Below are positions 25,803 to 34,983 of a DNA stretch of 52,176 bases, one piece after another. The DNA comes from UPXZ01 sp047974405 (GTDB lineage: Bacteria; Bacteroidota; Bacteroidia; Bacteroidales; Paludibacteraceae). How positions within the stretch are numbered: the first letter of the stretch is position 1; every line of letters begins with the position of its first letter. The translations under genes were made by a program, and so were the position numbers. The notes under the pieces are model-generated. The model ran no database searches, was not told the DNA's origin, and saw only the letters and a program-made list of their open reading frames with translations. The stretch spans positions 1-52,176 of the forward strand of contig JBKECI010000037.1 in assembly GCA_047974405.1 (NCBI GenBank), read 5' to 3'.

Positions 25803-26778
25803 AGTAAGCATCATTGTACCGGTTTACAACGCAGGTATTTATTTTGCAAAGTGTATGGATACGCTTGTGAATCAAACGCTACGTGAGATTGAAATAATAC
25901 TTGTAATTGATTGTCCTACAGACGAAACTGACAAAATTGCCAAAGAATACGCTGCCAAAGACAATCGGATATTAATTATTGAAAATAAAATTAATCTTCA
26001 TATTGGAAATAGCAGAAACAAGGGCATTGAAGCTGCTCGAGGCGAATACATCGGTTTTTCGGATCATGATGATTACCGAGAACCGGCTATGTACGAAGGG
26101 TTGTATCAAGAGGCAAAAAAAAACGATTCCGACCTAGTGTTGGGTAGCAATATCTACCTGGGAAACGACCACAAAACAACTCATGTACCCTCTAATTTGA
26201 ATGAAAATGAACTGAAAGAGTTTGCATTAACCGACTTACTTTTGGGAGGAGACGACCAGACCCTTACGCCTGTGTTTGCAAACATACACCCTAATATTTA
26301 CAAATCATCTTTTTTGAAAAAAAACAATTTAAGTTTCGTTGATACAAAAGTTGTTACACCTGAAGATCGAATTTTTCAGACAATGTGTCTTGTTTGTGCC
26401 GATAAGGTTAAGTACAATTCCAATTCTTACTATTTTCATTTACTGCACAATGAAAGCGCCGTCAATTTACCGGAATACAAAGAATGTGCAAAACGTGCAA
26501 AGGGAAAAAATATCATTTACGAGCATTTGCTTGCATACAATATCTACGATAAATATGAAGAATATTTTTTGAGATCGGTCAAAAAAGAATTTTCAAACTG
26601 TTTGATTAATTTATTTATCAACGAAAAGAAATTATCTAAATTAATCAAAGTTGCTACACATCTAAAATCATATCCTTTTACCAGAAAAGCATTTCGTTCA
26701 GTCTCTTATTCGACACGTTACTATAGATTGGGGGGTAAAATATCGAGATTTATAATAGCTCAGTGGATGAAACTCTAA
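25783..26778 (+). CDS. glycosyltransferase family 2
   Basis: A 331-residue GT-A-fold glycosyltransferase that would add a sugar from a nucleotide donor to a lipid-linked acceptor. Motifs: VSIIVPVYNAGIYFAKCMDT at the N-terminus, VIDCPTDET (first acidic motif), NKGIEAARGEYIGFSDHDDY with the DxD-type metal site DHDD, and TPEDRIFQTMCL with the catalytic-base-like ED. The last 90 residues are rich in Lys, Tyr and Phe and lack clear membrane helices. Its start lies inside the end of the methyltransferase fragment. Donor and acceptor are unknown. Confidence 0.9.
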   Translation: MKSTTPKVSIIVPVYNAGIYFAKCMDTLVNQTLREIEIILVIDCPTDETDKIAKEYAAKDNRILIIENKINLHIGNSRNKGIEAARGEYIGFSDHDDYREPAMYEGLYQEAKKNDSDLVLGSNIYLGNDHKTTHVPSNLNENELKEFALTDLLLGGDDQTLTPVFANIHPNIYKSSFLKKNNLSFVDTKVVTPEDRIFQTMCLVCADKVKYNSNSYYFHLLHNESAVNLPEYKECAKRAKGKNIIYEHLLAYNIYDKYEEYFLRSVKKEFSNCLINLFINEKKLSKLIKVATHLKSYPFTRKAFRSVSYSTRYYRLGGKISRFIIAQWMKL

Positions 26779-26787
26779 ATCCAATAA

Positions 26788-27921
26788 TTAAAGAGATTCA
26801 ACTAAAGATATTAACCTGCTTTCGATGAGTTTCCAATCGTATTTTGTAGTAGATATATCTTTTGCCATTTCGCAATGCGCATTATATTTTTCCTGATTAT
26901 CGACATATTGGAGTATTTTATCCGCTATTTCTTTTGAGTTTTTTGGATTACAAAGATAGCCAAAATTAAAATCGGCAATCTCTTTACGAATAGATTTAAG
27001 GCTGGAGTAGATTACAGGACGTTCACAAGCAAGATATAGAAATAATTTGATAGGTAAACAATGTCGGTTTTCCAAATCGTCTTCACGCAAATCGAAGTAC
27101 AAGTCGTAATTGCCTACAACTTTGCAAAAATAGGGAAAATCCATATGAGGTACAATTTCAATGGTAAAATTTTCGATTGCGTACTCTGCAAAAAACAATT
27201 CATATCTACGAGTATCGTCTTCGTTTATAAATTTTCCGATAATTGTTAGTCTAAAATTTGTATCAGGTCTTTGCAATGCAGCCTGATAGATACCGGGAAG
27301 AAGGTTTTCGATGCCCTTGTCTTTATTTACAATGCCACTGTACAAACATCTGCACTCTTTGCGCAACCGATTGTTTCGAGGAAAAATGCTTAAGTAGTCT
27401 TTGTTTATATAATAGGGAATCAACGCCTTTTTTTTCCAAAAAAATATTTTGAATGGTATAGATTTGTAGTACTCGCCAAAGATAAAACTGTCGGCTACAA
27501 AACCGCTCAAAAGGGTAAAAAATGATAGTAGCGTTGCTCTGAATATACGCTTCGTAAAATTGAATTGTAGTAAATTTTTTTTGGAAGGATACCATTCTGT
27601 AATATCATAGATAATAGGTATTTTAATCGTTTTGACATACTTTTTTGCTATAAAAACAGCCATCGGATTGTCGCAAAAAACAGCTTCCGGCAGAAAGTCA
27701 GAAAGCCTTTTATCTACCAAACTGAAAATTTCCGATCTGGAAAGTTTTTCGCTATCAAAAGAATCAATTTCAATACCATCGACAGTTGTTTTTAGAAACT
27801 CTTTTGTAGAAACGATCAATATTTCAGACAATTTGCTTTTCAGAGATTTAGCAAAATGATAAAAGATTCTGTCATCCAGCGAATAATGCATAGTCGATAT
27901 AAAAGCTACCCTTTGTATCAT
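26788..27921 (-). CDS. GT4-like glycosyltransferase
   Basis: This 377-residue protein has two Rossmann-like halves as in GT-B enzymes. The first starts RVAFISTMHYSLDDRIFYHF with the family's short HYSLDDR(I/V) segment, and the second has CRCLYSGIVNKDKGIENLLP, FRLTIIGKF and a late LPIKLFLYLACERPVIYS, the typical donor-binding block. It would add a sugar to a lipid carrier or surface glycan. It is convergent with the GT2 gene (9 bp gap) and overlaps the start region of the FemAB-like gene operon (2 bp gap to 27924), so the two minus-strand genes are co-transcribed from 28.8 kb. Confidence 0.82.
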   Translation of the reverse strand: MIQRVAFISTMHYSLDDRIFYHFAKSLKSKLSEILIVSTKEFLKTTVDGIEIDSFDSEKLSRSEIFSLVDKRLSDFLPEAVFCDNPMAVFIAKKYVKTIKIPIIYDITEWYPSKKNLLQFNFTKRIFRATLLSFFTLLSGFVADSFIFGEYYKSIPFKIFFWKKKALIPYYINKDYLSIFPRNNRLRKECRCLYSGIVNKDKGIENLLPGIYQAALQRPDTNFRLTIIGKFINEDDTRRYELFFAEYAIENFTIEIVPHMDFPYFCKVVGNYDLYFDLREDDLENRHCLPIKLFLYLACERPVIYSSLKSIRKEIADFNFGYLCNPKNSKEIADKILQYVDNQEKYNAHCEMAKDISTTKYDWKLIESRLISLVESL

Positions 27922-27923
27922 TT

Positions 27924-28796
27924 TTACTTTCCAAATTTTGGTTTTAATCGTTTTACCACATAATAATCTCTTTTTTCGCCCCCAAATCCTTTGTAAAATC
28001 GGGCAATCCCCTCAATAATCGAGCCTTCGAAATCAAGAATCCTGCCAGAACCACAATATCTCTTTATAATCTCATTGATAAGCAAAAACATAGCTAATTT
28101 CTCTTTTCCTTCTTTGCTTGAAACGGGGAGCAGGTAAATTAATCTACTGTCCGATATCAACAATCCTAAAGCGGCAATAACCTCTCCTTCGGCAGATTTT
28201 ACCCCTATCAGTTGCATCGATTTTTTTTCGACAGCAACGTTTATCAGTTTTTTTATGACATCACTCTCCCAAAAATTATCTATTTTTCTCTCCCCAAAGA
28301 AAAAACGGATAAAAGAGGCTTTGTTCAAGTTCCACTCTATTATCAACGATTTCTTTTCAGCTTTTTGTATGTTTCGAATAGTATTGGAACCAAATTTTTT
28401 GACTATTTCTTCGTAATAATCGTTTAATGGAAGTACAAAATTTGGCTTGGTCAAAGCATTGGAAATATAGTTTTGCTCGTTCAAAGCCATTTCGTAACTG
28501 CAATACGGAATGGCTTTTACAAATTCATTAACAATGTGTTCTGTTATTTTTTTTTTTGAAAAAACTCCAAGTTGCTGGGCTATGAATGGTTTGAAAACAT
28601 ATTTTATACCGATTTTCTTTTTTATGGGCAGTGGCATCACAAATTCAAAATCGTCGCTTACCAACGCTTCCCAGTCCGGAGCAATACAATCCAACAGCCA
28701 TGATTGAGCATAAATAAAACTATTTTTCGAATTGAGTACCACATCATCCCAATCAGAGAAATTTATATTTTTGTGTTTTAAGTGGTTTATTTTCAT
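27924..28796 (-). CDS. FemAB/GNAT-like acyltransferase
   Basis: I placed the start at ATG 28796 (291 residues), 24 bases downstream of a good promoter; the longer frame adds a hydrophobic stretch with no relation to the family. The core SNTIRNIQKAEKKSLIIEW followed by GVKSAEGEVIAALGLLISDS and ILDFEGSIIEGIARFYKGFG is the BioF2/FemAB-type GNAT domain (PF13480-like). Members transfer acyl or aminoacyl groups to peptidoglycan or polysaccharide sugars. In this cluster it probably acylates a sugar of the exported glycan. The donor is unknown. Confidence 0.78.
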   Translation of the reverse strand: MKINHLKHKNINFSDWDDVVLNSKNSFIYAQSWLLDCIAPDWEALVSDDFEFVMPLPIKKKIGIKYVFKPFIAQQLGVFSKKKITEHIVNEFVKAIPYCSYEMALNEQNYISNALTKPNFVLPLNDYYEEIVKKFGSNTIRNIQKAEKKSLIIEWNLNKASFIRFFFGERKIDNFWESDVIKKLINVAVEKKSMQLIGVKSAEGEVIAALGLLISDSRLIYLLPVSSKEGKEKLAMFLLINEIIKRYCGSGRILDFEGSIIEGIARFYKGFGGEKRDYYVVKRLKPKFGK

Positions 28797-28819
28797 ATAA
28801 ATATTTTGTAAACAGACGA

Positions 28820-28852
28820 CAAATTTAATCATTTTGAACCACATTAGACAAA
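28820..28852 (-). promoter_or_regulatory. Bacteroidota-type promoter for the FemAB/GT4 operon
   Basis: On the minus strand TTTG (28852-28849), 21 bases, then TAAATTTG (28827-28820), with the ATG 23 bases after it. It supports the 28796 start. Confidence 0.6.
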
Positions 28853-28962
28853 TGAGAATATAAATTATCTTCATTTTTTATTTTCGCGTATTCCGATTTT
28901 TTGTAATTTTGGACTTTGTTTTCAACACCAAAATAAGAGATATATCAAACATATTATAAATT

Positions 28963-29343
28963 ATGGCAAAAGACTCCGGGACCTCAAACAACGCTAACGT
29001 ATATAACTCCATTGCATATGGTACAAAAATAATAGGGAAAATAACCTCCGACTCCGACTTTAGGTTAGACGGCGAAATTGAGGGAGATATTATTTGTAAT
29101 GGAAAACTGGTTATAGGTCCAAAAGGGACGCTAAAAGGGACGGTAATTTGTGAAAACGCAGAAATAATAGGCAAATTAAAAGGTAGCATCCAAGTTTCTG
29201 ATACACTCTCGATACGCTCCACAGCAATACTTGAAGGAGATGTTGTTACAAAATCTTTGATAGTTGAGCCGGATGCCGTGTTCAATGGTACTTGCTCAAT
29301 GAAAAGCATATCTACAGAAAAAGAAACGAACAATAAAAACTAA
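28963..29343 (+). CDS. bactofilin (polymer-forming cytoskeletal protein)
   Basis: A 126-residue protein formed almost wholly by the bactofilin beta-helix: repeated short strands with Gly turns (GTKIIGKITSDSDFRLDGEI, then EGDIICNGKLVIGPKGTLKG and LEGDVVTKSLIVEPDAVFNG). Bactofilins polymerise without nucleotide into membrane-associated filaments that position cell-wall or envelope enzymes. It has short disordered ends as in the family. It is a single gene with a terminator right after it; the divergent FemAB-like gene 166 bp away is an envelope-modifying enzyme, but no M23 peptidase, the usual neighbour, is in view. Confidence 0.92.
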   Translation: MAKDSGTSNNANVYNSIAYGTKIIGKITSDSDFRLDGEIEGDIICNGKLVIGPKGTLKGTVICENAEIIGKLKGSIQVSDTLSIRSTAILEGDVVTKSLIVEPDAVFNGTCSMKSISTEKETNNKN

Positions 29344-29354
29344 AAAAGAAATAC

Positions 29355-29380
29355 AATTGTTGAGAAAACCCTCAACAATT
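29355..29380 (+). terminator. hairpin terminator after bactofilin gene
   Basis: A 10-bp perfect stem (AATTGTTGAG with CTCAACAATT, loop AAAACC) followed by TTT. Confidence 0.8.
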
Positions 29381-29397
29381 TTTGATTTAAAACCACA

Positions 29398-30399
29398 ATG
29401 TCAAATTTTATACATCGACCATATAAAGGATTTTGGGTAGAAGAATCAGGAGGGAAATACCTTAGGGGAGTTCGGATGCTGAATACCGGAAATTTACCGA
29501 AAAACGAAGTTTTAATCAAAGTTCAATACTCTTCGTTAAATTATAAAGATGCACTCTCCGCTACGGGCAATAAAGGAGTTACAAAAAAATATCCCCATAC
29601 GCCGGGTATTGATGCGGCAGGGGTTGTAGCACACTCCGAAAATCTGAAATTTGAGGTAGGAGAGAGGGTAATTGTTTCTGGCTACGATTTGGGGATGAAT
29701 ACCCCCGGCGGTTTTGCCGAATATATTGCCGTTCCTGCCGATTGGGTTGTAAAATTGCCCGAAAATCTATCAACCCAAGAGGCTATGATTTTGGGTACAG
29801 CAGGTTTCACAGCCGGTATTTCAATTTCCCGTATAACATCGCTCGTTAAGCCATCTGACGGTAAAATAGTTGTAACAGGTGCCACGGGAGGAGTAGGCTC
29901 TGTAGCTGTCAATATCTTACACAAGTTGGGTTATCAGGTAGTTGCGGTATCCGGCAAAAAAGAAGAATATGATTTTCTGAAAAAAATGGGAGCTGAAAAA
30001 ATAATAGATAGAGACCAATTTCTATCCGGGGAGACCAAACCTATACTCACAGCGCAATATGCGGGCGGTATCGATACCGTAGGAGGAAAGTACTTGGAGC
30101 AAATTCTAAAGTCTTTACAAGGATTGGGAGCTGTAACCACCTGTGGTAGTGTTTCTTCTACAGAGTTGAACATGTCCGTTTTTCCGTTTATTTTGAGAGG
30201 AATATCACTTATAGGTATTTCGGCCCAAAACTATCCTATGAATTTGCGAGAAATCTTGTGGAACAAACTATCTGGTGAATGGAAACCGACACAATTGATG
30301 AATTTATATACATCCATAGAGATGGATGAACTAAACGATAAAATAGATAAAATATTGCAAGGAAAACTAAAAGGAAGAACAATAGTTCATATTTCATAA
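29398..30399 (+). CDS. YhdH/AcuI-type zinc-free quinone oxidoreductase
   Basis: A 333-residue medium-chain dehydrogenase/reductase. It starts GFWVEES and has the YhdH markers SSLNYKDALSATGNKGV, YPHTPGIDAAGVV, GYDLGMNTPGGFAEYI and the NADPH-binding VVTGATGGVGSVAV. AcuI-type members reduce acryloyl-CoA to propionyl-CoA with NADPH; others act on quinones or related enones. No zinc-binding cysteines are seen, as expected. It lies 17 bp after the bactofilin terminator and 68 bp before glmS, with no obvious functional link to either. Confidence 0.9.
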   Translation: MSNFIHRPYKGFWVEESGGKYLRGVRMLNTGNLPKNEVLIKVQYSSLNYKDALSATGNKGVTKKYPHTPGIDAAGVVAHSENLKFEVGERVIVSGYDLGMNTPGGFAEYIAVPADWVVKLPENLSTQEAMILGTAGFTAGISISRITSLVKPSDGKIVVTGATGGVGSVAVNILHKLGYQVVAVSGKKEEYDFLKKMGAEKIIDRDQFLSGETKPILTAQYAGGIDTVGGKYLEQILKSLQGLGAVTTCGSVSSTELNMSVFPFILRGISLIGISAQNYPMNLREILWNKLSGEWKPTQLMNLYTSIEMDELNDKIDKILQGKLKGRTIVHIS

Positions 30400-30467
30400 A
30401 AAACAATCACTATAAATTTGTATTTGAGATAATTAATTGATTATAAAAATTTTAATACAATTAAACC

Positions 30468-32309
30468 ATGTGCGGAATAGTAGGTTATATAGGTAACAAA
30501 GAAGTTTACCCGATATTGATAAAAGGATTGCAACGTCTTGAATACAGAGGCTATGACAGCGCCGGAATTGCAATAATGGACAATGAAAACCTGAAGGTAT
30601 ATAAAGCAAAAGGTAAAGTTGCCGATTTGATAGCATTTGCACAACAAAAGAATATCGACGGAAAAATAGGAATTGCACACACACGCTGGGCAACGCATGG
30701 CGAGCCAAACCAAATCAATGCGCACCCACATTACTCCCAGTCGGAAGAGTTGGCCATCATACACAATGGGATAATCGAAAATTATGCCGTATTGAAAGAA
30801 GGATTGATGAAACATGGATATAAATTTCAGAGCCAAACCGACACCGAAGTTTTGATACAACTCATCGAATATATAAAAAAGTCAAACCAAGTCGATCTCT
30901 CGCTGGCAGTACAATTAGCTCTTAATGAGGTAGTTGGGGCGTATGCCATAGCTGTGTTAGAAAAAGGAAATCCAAATACAATTGTGGCAGCCCGCAAAGG
31001 TAGCCCTTTGGTAGTAGGTATTGGCGAAGAAGAATATTTTATCGCCTCAGATGCCACTCCCATAGTGGAATACACCGATAAAGTAGTTTATGTGGGCGAT
31101 GAAGAAATCGTTACCATACGCAAAAACGAACCATTAAGAATTAAAACCATCGGCAATGTAGAAAAAACTCCCGAAATAAATAAACTAGAACTCACGCTGA
31201 GTCAGTTGGAAAAAGGAGGATATCCGCACTTTATGCTCAAGGAGATATTTGAACAGCCTCAAACTCTTGCCGACAGTATGAGAGGACGTGTGAATGTCGA
31301 TTACGACAACATAACTCTTGCAGGATTTATAGACAACAAAGAAAAATTTGTTAATGCCAAGCGAATAATAATAACAGCCTGTGGCACTTCGTGGCATTCG
31401 GCATTGATAGGGCAATACGCCATCGAAGAATTTGCACGCATCCCCGTAGAAGTAGAATATTCCTCCGAATTTCGATACAGAAATCCTATTATAACATCAA
31501 ACGATATTGTAATAGCAATATCTCAATCGGGCGAAACCGCCGATACGCTGGCTGCAGTAGAGCTGGCAAACAAGCACAATGCTTTTCTTTTTGGCATTTG
31601 TAACGTAGTAGGTTCTTCCATTCCAAGAAATACCCACTCGGGGTGCTACACCCACGTAGGACCCGAAATTGGAGTAGCATCTACCAAAGCATTCACGGCA
31701 CAGGTAACGGTTTTGTTGATGATAGCCCTGCTTATAGGCAGAGAGAAAAAGACACTCTCGCAAGAATATTATCTGAAACTCGTTCATGAACTGAGTTTAA
31801 TTCCTGAGAAAATTGGCGAAATACTCAAAAAAAATGATCAAATAGAAGACCTTTCGAGAATTTTTACCTATGCTCAAAACTTTATTTATCTTGGCCGCGG
31901 ATACAACTTTCCTGTGGCTTTAGAAGGAGCCTTAAAACTGAAAGAGATATCATACATCCACGCTGAAGGATATCCTGCGGCAGAGATGAAACATGGACCT
32001 ATTGCATTGATAAGTCAGGAAATGCCTGTTGTGGTAATAGCCACTCAATCAAGTACATACGAAAAGGTAATTAGTAATATTCAAGAAATTAAAGCTCGCA
32101 AAGGAAGAATCATATCTATAGTTACAGAGGGAGATACTACCGTAAAAGAACTTTCAGATTTTTCGATTTCTATACCCGAAACCGAAGAGTGCCTTTCGCC
32201 ACTATTATCGGCTGTACCTTTACAATTACTGGCATACCATATTGCGGTAGTCAAAGGATGCGATGTAGATCAACCTCGAAATTTGGCAAAATCGGTTACA
32301 GTAGAATAA
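30468..32309 (+). CDS. glmS: glutamine-fructose-6-phosphate aminotransferase (isomerising)
   Basis: A 613-residue enzyme that makes glucosamine-6-phosphate from fructose-6-phosphate and glutamine, the entry step to cell-wall and lipopolysaccharide amino sugars. The N-terminal class II glutaminase begins MCGIVGYIGNKE (nucleophile Cys2) with the typical HTRWATHGEPNQ. Two SIS domains follow (TACGTSWHSALIGQ, ISQSGETADTLAA; LGRGYNFPVALEGALKLKEI, with HGPIALI), and the C-terminal DVDQPRNLAKSVTVE is canonical. There is no glmS ribozyme in the 68 bases upstream. It is followed by another class II glutamine amidotransferase gene (63 bp gap). Confidence 0.97.
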   Translation: MCGIVGYIGNKEVYPILIKGLQRLEYRGYDSAGIAIMDNENLKVYKAKGKVADLIAFAQQKNIDGKIGIAHTRWATHGEPNQINAHPHYSQSEELAIIHNGIIENYAVLKEGLMKHGYKFQSQTDTEVLIQLIEYIKKSNQVDLSLAVQLALNEVVGAYAIAVLEKGNPNTIVAARKGSPLVVGIGEEEYFIASDATPIVEYTDKVVYVGDEEIVTIRKNEPLRIKTIGNVEKTPEINKLELTLSQLEKGGYPHFMLKEIFEQPQTLADSMRGRVNVDYDNITLAGFIDNKEKFVNAKRIIITACGTSWHSALIGQYAIEEFARIPVEVEYSSEFRYRNPIITSNDIVIAISQSGETADTLAAVELANKHNAFLFGICNVVGSSIPRNTHSGCYTHVGPEIGVASTKAFTAQVTVLLMIALLIGREKKTLSQEYYLKLVHELSLIPEKIGEILKKNDQIEDLSRIFTYAQNFIYLGRGYNFPVALEGALKLKEISYIHAEGYPAAEMKHGPIALISQEMPVVVIATQSSTYEKVISNIQEIKARKGRIISIVTEGDTTVKELSDFSISIPETEECLSPLLSAVPLQLLAYHIAVVKGCDVDQPRNLAKSVTVE

Positions 32310-32372
32310 GTAAAAATATACGAGCCAAACAACTACATACAATACACTTTACAACACAAAAAAAAAATATTT

Positions 32373-34166
32373 ATGTGCGGAATAGCAATGATTCGGCTTT
32401 TGAAACCATTGGATTATTATCAAAAAAAATATGGTACCTGGCAATACGGACTTCAAAAAATGTACCTTTTGATGGAAAAGCAACACAATCGGGGACAAGA
32501 AGGAGCCGGAATTGCCACAGTCAAACTAAATATGCCCCCGGGAGAAGAATATATATGGAGAGAACGTGAAGATGGTAAAAATGGCATACAACGCATATTT
32601 GACAACATCAACAACAAGTTGGAGGTATATAATGGTGGCGCCGAAGACGTGAAGTTTGCTAAAGAAAATTTGCCATTCGCGGGAGAGTTATATCTCGGAC
32701 ACCTTCGTTACAGTACAACCGGAAGAAGCGGTATTTCTTATGTACACCCATTTTTACGCCGCCACAACTGGAAATCGAGAACTTTGGTACTTGCCGGAAA
32801 TTTTAACCTGACCAATGTCGATGAATTATTTATAAGACTCACCAACCAAGGGCAACATCCTCGCGATAAGGCAGACACCTTTTTGATGCTCGAATCTCTT
32901 GGAAATAAATTGGACAATGAAGTACAGGCAGAATACGACAAGATAAAAAAACGATACACAAACGATATTCTGATTACTCAAAAAATAGAAAAACAACTTG
33001 ATATCCCATCCTTTATCCGAAAATCAGAAAAATATTGGGATGGAGGGTATGTGATATGCGGTCTGCTAGGACATGGAGATTCGTTTGTTTTTCGAGACCC
33101 CAAAGGGATACGTACCGGATTTTATTATTCTGATGACGAAATTGTGGTAGTCGCCTCGGAAAGACCCGTGATACAAACAGTTATGGGAGTAAAAGAAGAA
33201 CAAATCAAAGAGTTAGAACCCGGGAAAGTAATGGTTATCAAGGCAAATAACAATATTTATTTCGATACCGTTCGTTTTGCCGACCCAAAAACCGCCTCCT
33301 GTTCATTTGAGAGAATTTATTTCTCAAGAGGGAGTGACTTGGATATCTACAACGAAAGGAAAAAACTTGGCGAGTCGCTTTCAATGCCAATATTAAAAGC
33401 CATTGATTACGATTTGGAAAATTCGGTTTTTTCATTCATTCCCAATACGGCAGAGGTTGCCTTTTACGGAATGACAGAAGGGATAAAAAAAACTACCGGC
33501 ATTGAGCCCCATATCGAAAAAGTTCTTTTGAAAGACATCAAACTCCGTACATTTATTTCGCAAAACAAAGAACGCAACGATTTGGCAGCTCACGTCTATG
33601 ATGTAACATGGGGATCTATACGGCGAGGGAAAAAAGACAATCTGGTAGCAATAGACGACTCCATTGTGCGTGGCACAACATTAAAACAGAGTATATTGAA
33701 AATATTAAGTCGTTTAGAACCCAAAAAAATAATCATAGTATCCTCTTCGCCTCAGGTTAGATACCCCGATTATTATGGAATAGACATGGCAAAAATGAGT
33801 GAATTTTGCGCCTTCAGAGCAGCTGTTTCGCTATTAAAAGAGAATGGAAAGCAATATATTATCGATGATGTTTACAGAAAATCAAAAGCTCAGGAAAACT
33901 TGCCCAAAGAAAAAATAATAAACTATGTAAAAGAGATATACGAACCATTTACTCAAGACGAAGTGTCAAGAAAAATAGCCGAAATGCTTACTCCAAAAGA
34001 AGTCGATTGCCCGGTAGAGTTGGTATATCAAACTCTTGAAGGACTTTATGATGCCTGTCCCAATCATACGGGAGACTGGTATTTTTCTGGCAACTATCCC
34101 ACACCCGGAGGTAATCGTCTTGTAAATAAGGCATTTATAAACTATTACGAGGGAAAAGAAAAATGA
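32373..34166 (+). CDS. long amidophosphoribosyltransferase-like protein (PurF-like)
   Basis: The 597-residue protein has an N-terminal class II glutaminase domain (MCGIAMIRL with Cys2, NRGQEGAGIA, LGHLRYSTTGRSG) and a C-terminal phosphoribosyltransferase domain with the PRPP-binding loop LVAIDDSIVRGTTLKQS. PurF makes phosphoribosylamine, the first step of purine synthesis. It is about 100 residues longer than ordinary PurF and carries inserts such as KKRYTNDILITQKIEKQLDI. In Bacteroidota a long form of this kind exists besides a normal PurF, so it could be a paralogue. It overlaps hisA by 4 bp, so the two are translationally coupled. Confidence 0.85.
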   Translation: MCGIAMIRLLKPLDYYQKKYGTWQYGLQKMYLLMEKQHNRGQEGAGIATVKLNMPPGEEYIWREREDGKNGIQRIFDNINNKLEVYNGGAEDVKFAKENLPFAGELYLGHLRYSTTGRSGISYVHPFLRRHNWKSRTLVLAGNFNLTNVDELFIRLTNQGQHPRDKADTFLMLESLGNKLDNEVQAEYDKIKKRYTNDILITQKIEKQLDIPSFIRKSEKYWDGGYVICGLLGHGDSFVFRDPKGIRTGFYYSDDEIVVVASERPVIQTVMGVKEEQIKELEPGKVMVIKANNNIYFDTVRFADPKTASCSFERIYFSRGSDLDIYNERKKLGESLSMPILKAIDYDLENSVFSFIPNTAEVAFYGMTEGIKKTTGIEPHIEKVLLKDIKLRTFISQNKERNDLAAHVYDVTWGSIRRGKKDNLVAIDDSIVRGTTLKQSILKILSRLEPKKIIIVSSSPQVRYPDYYGIDMAKMSEFCAFRAAVSLLKENGKQYIIDDVYRKSKAQENLPKEKIINYVKEIYEPFTQDEVSRKIAEMLTPKEVDCPVELVYQTLEGLYDACPNHTGDWYFSGNYPTPGGNRLVNKAFINYYEGKEK

Positions 34167-34885
34167 TAGAAATCATACCTGCCATTGATATTATCGATGG
34201 AAAATGTGTCCGCTTAACGCAAGGGGACTATTCTCAGAAAAAAATTTACAACGAAAATCCGTTAGAAATTGCCAAAATATTTGCCGATTCAGGAATAAAG
34301 CGACTCCATTTGGTCGATTTGGATGGGGCAAAAGCCAATCATATTGTAAACTATCATATATTGGAAAGTATCGCATCCGGTACAAATTTGATTATCGATT
34401 TCGGAGGCGGACTAAAATCGGACAATGATTTGCGAATAGCATTCGAATGCGGAGCATCAATGATAACAGGAGGTAGCATCGCTGTTAAAAATCCCGATAC
34501 ATTTTCAAATTGGATAGTTAAATATGGCAGCGATAAATTGATACTGGGAGCCGATGTAAAAGATGAAAAAATAGCAGTATCGGGGTGGACAGAAAATACA
34601 GATATTGAACTCACCTCATTTATAAAAAAATACAGGCGGCAAGGGATAAGCAAAGTCATTTGTACAGATATAGCCAAAGATGGAATGCTCGAAGGAGTAT
34701 CTATTGATCTATATGAGAAAACCCTTCGCAATTTCCCCGAACTGTACTTGATAGCAAGTGGCGGGGTGAGTTCCATATACGATATAATAAAACTCAACGA
34801 TTCAAACATTCCGGCTGTCATTTTTGGAAAAGCCATTTACGAAGGAAAAATCAAAATGAAAGAATTGGAACCATTCCTTATTTGA
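34163..34885 (+). CDS. hisA: ProFAR isomerase HisA
   Basis: A 240-residue (beta-alpha)8 barrel enzyme of histidine synthesis: it isomerises N'-ProFAR to PRFAR. The N-terminal IIPAIDIIDGKCVRLTQGDY contains the catalytic Asp8, and the second half has LGADVKDEKIAVSGWTE with the second catalytic Asp and IASGGVSSIYDI for phosphate binding. It is translationally coupled (ATGA) to the long PurF-like gene, not placed in a his operon. The histidine pathway downstream of HisA releases AICAR, which enters purine synthesis, so this coupling is biochemically plausible. No HisF or HisH gene is in view. Confidence 0.95.
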   Translation: MIEIIPAIDIIDGKCVRLTQGDYSQKKIYNENPLEIAKIFADSGIKRLHLVDLDGAKANHIVNYHILESIASGTNLIIDFGGGLKSDNDLRIAFECGASMITGGSIAVKNPDTFSNWIVKYGSDKLILGADVKDEKIAVSGWTENTDIELTSFIKKYRRQGISKVICTDIAKDGMLEGVSIDLYEKTLRNFPELYLIASGGVSSIYDIIKLNDSNIPAVIFGKAIYEGKIKMKELEPFLI

Positions 34886-34895
34886 CTATCAAAAA

Positions 34896-34926
34896 TTGAA
34901 AAATTCGAAATAAATCCTTACTTTTG
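34896..34926 (+). promoter_or_regulatory. Bacteroidota-type promoter for the DUF5606 gene
   Basis: TTG (34896-34898), 20 bases, TACTTTTG (34919-34926); the ATG at 34984 lies 57 bases downstream. Confidence 0.6.
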
Positions 34927-34983
34927 TATTCAATAATTTTTTAGTCGGTGTCCTACACCGACATCCTTATTTATAATAAACAT

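Noticed and set aside
30400..30467. glmS ribozyme
   Set aside because: The 68-base leader is too short and A/T-rich and has none of the ribozyme's conserved core.
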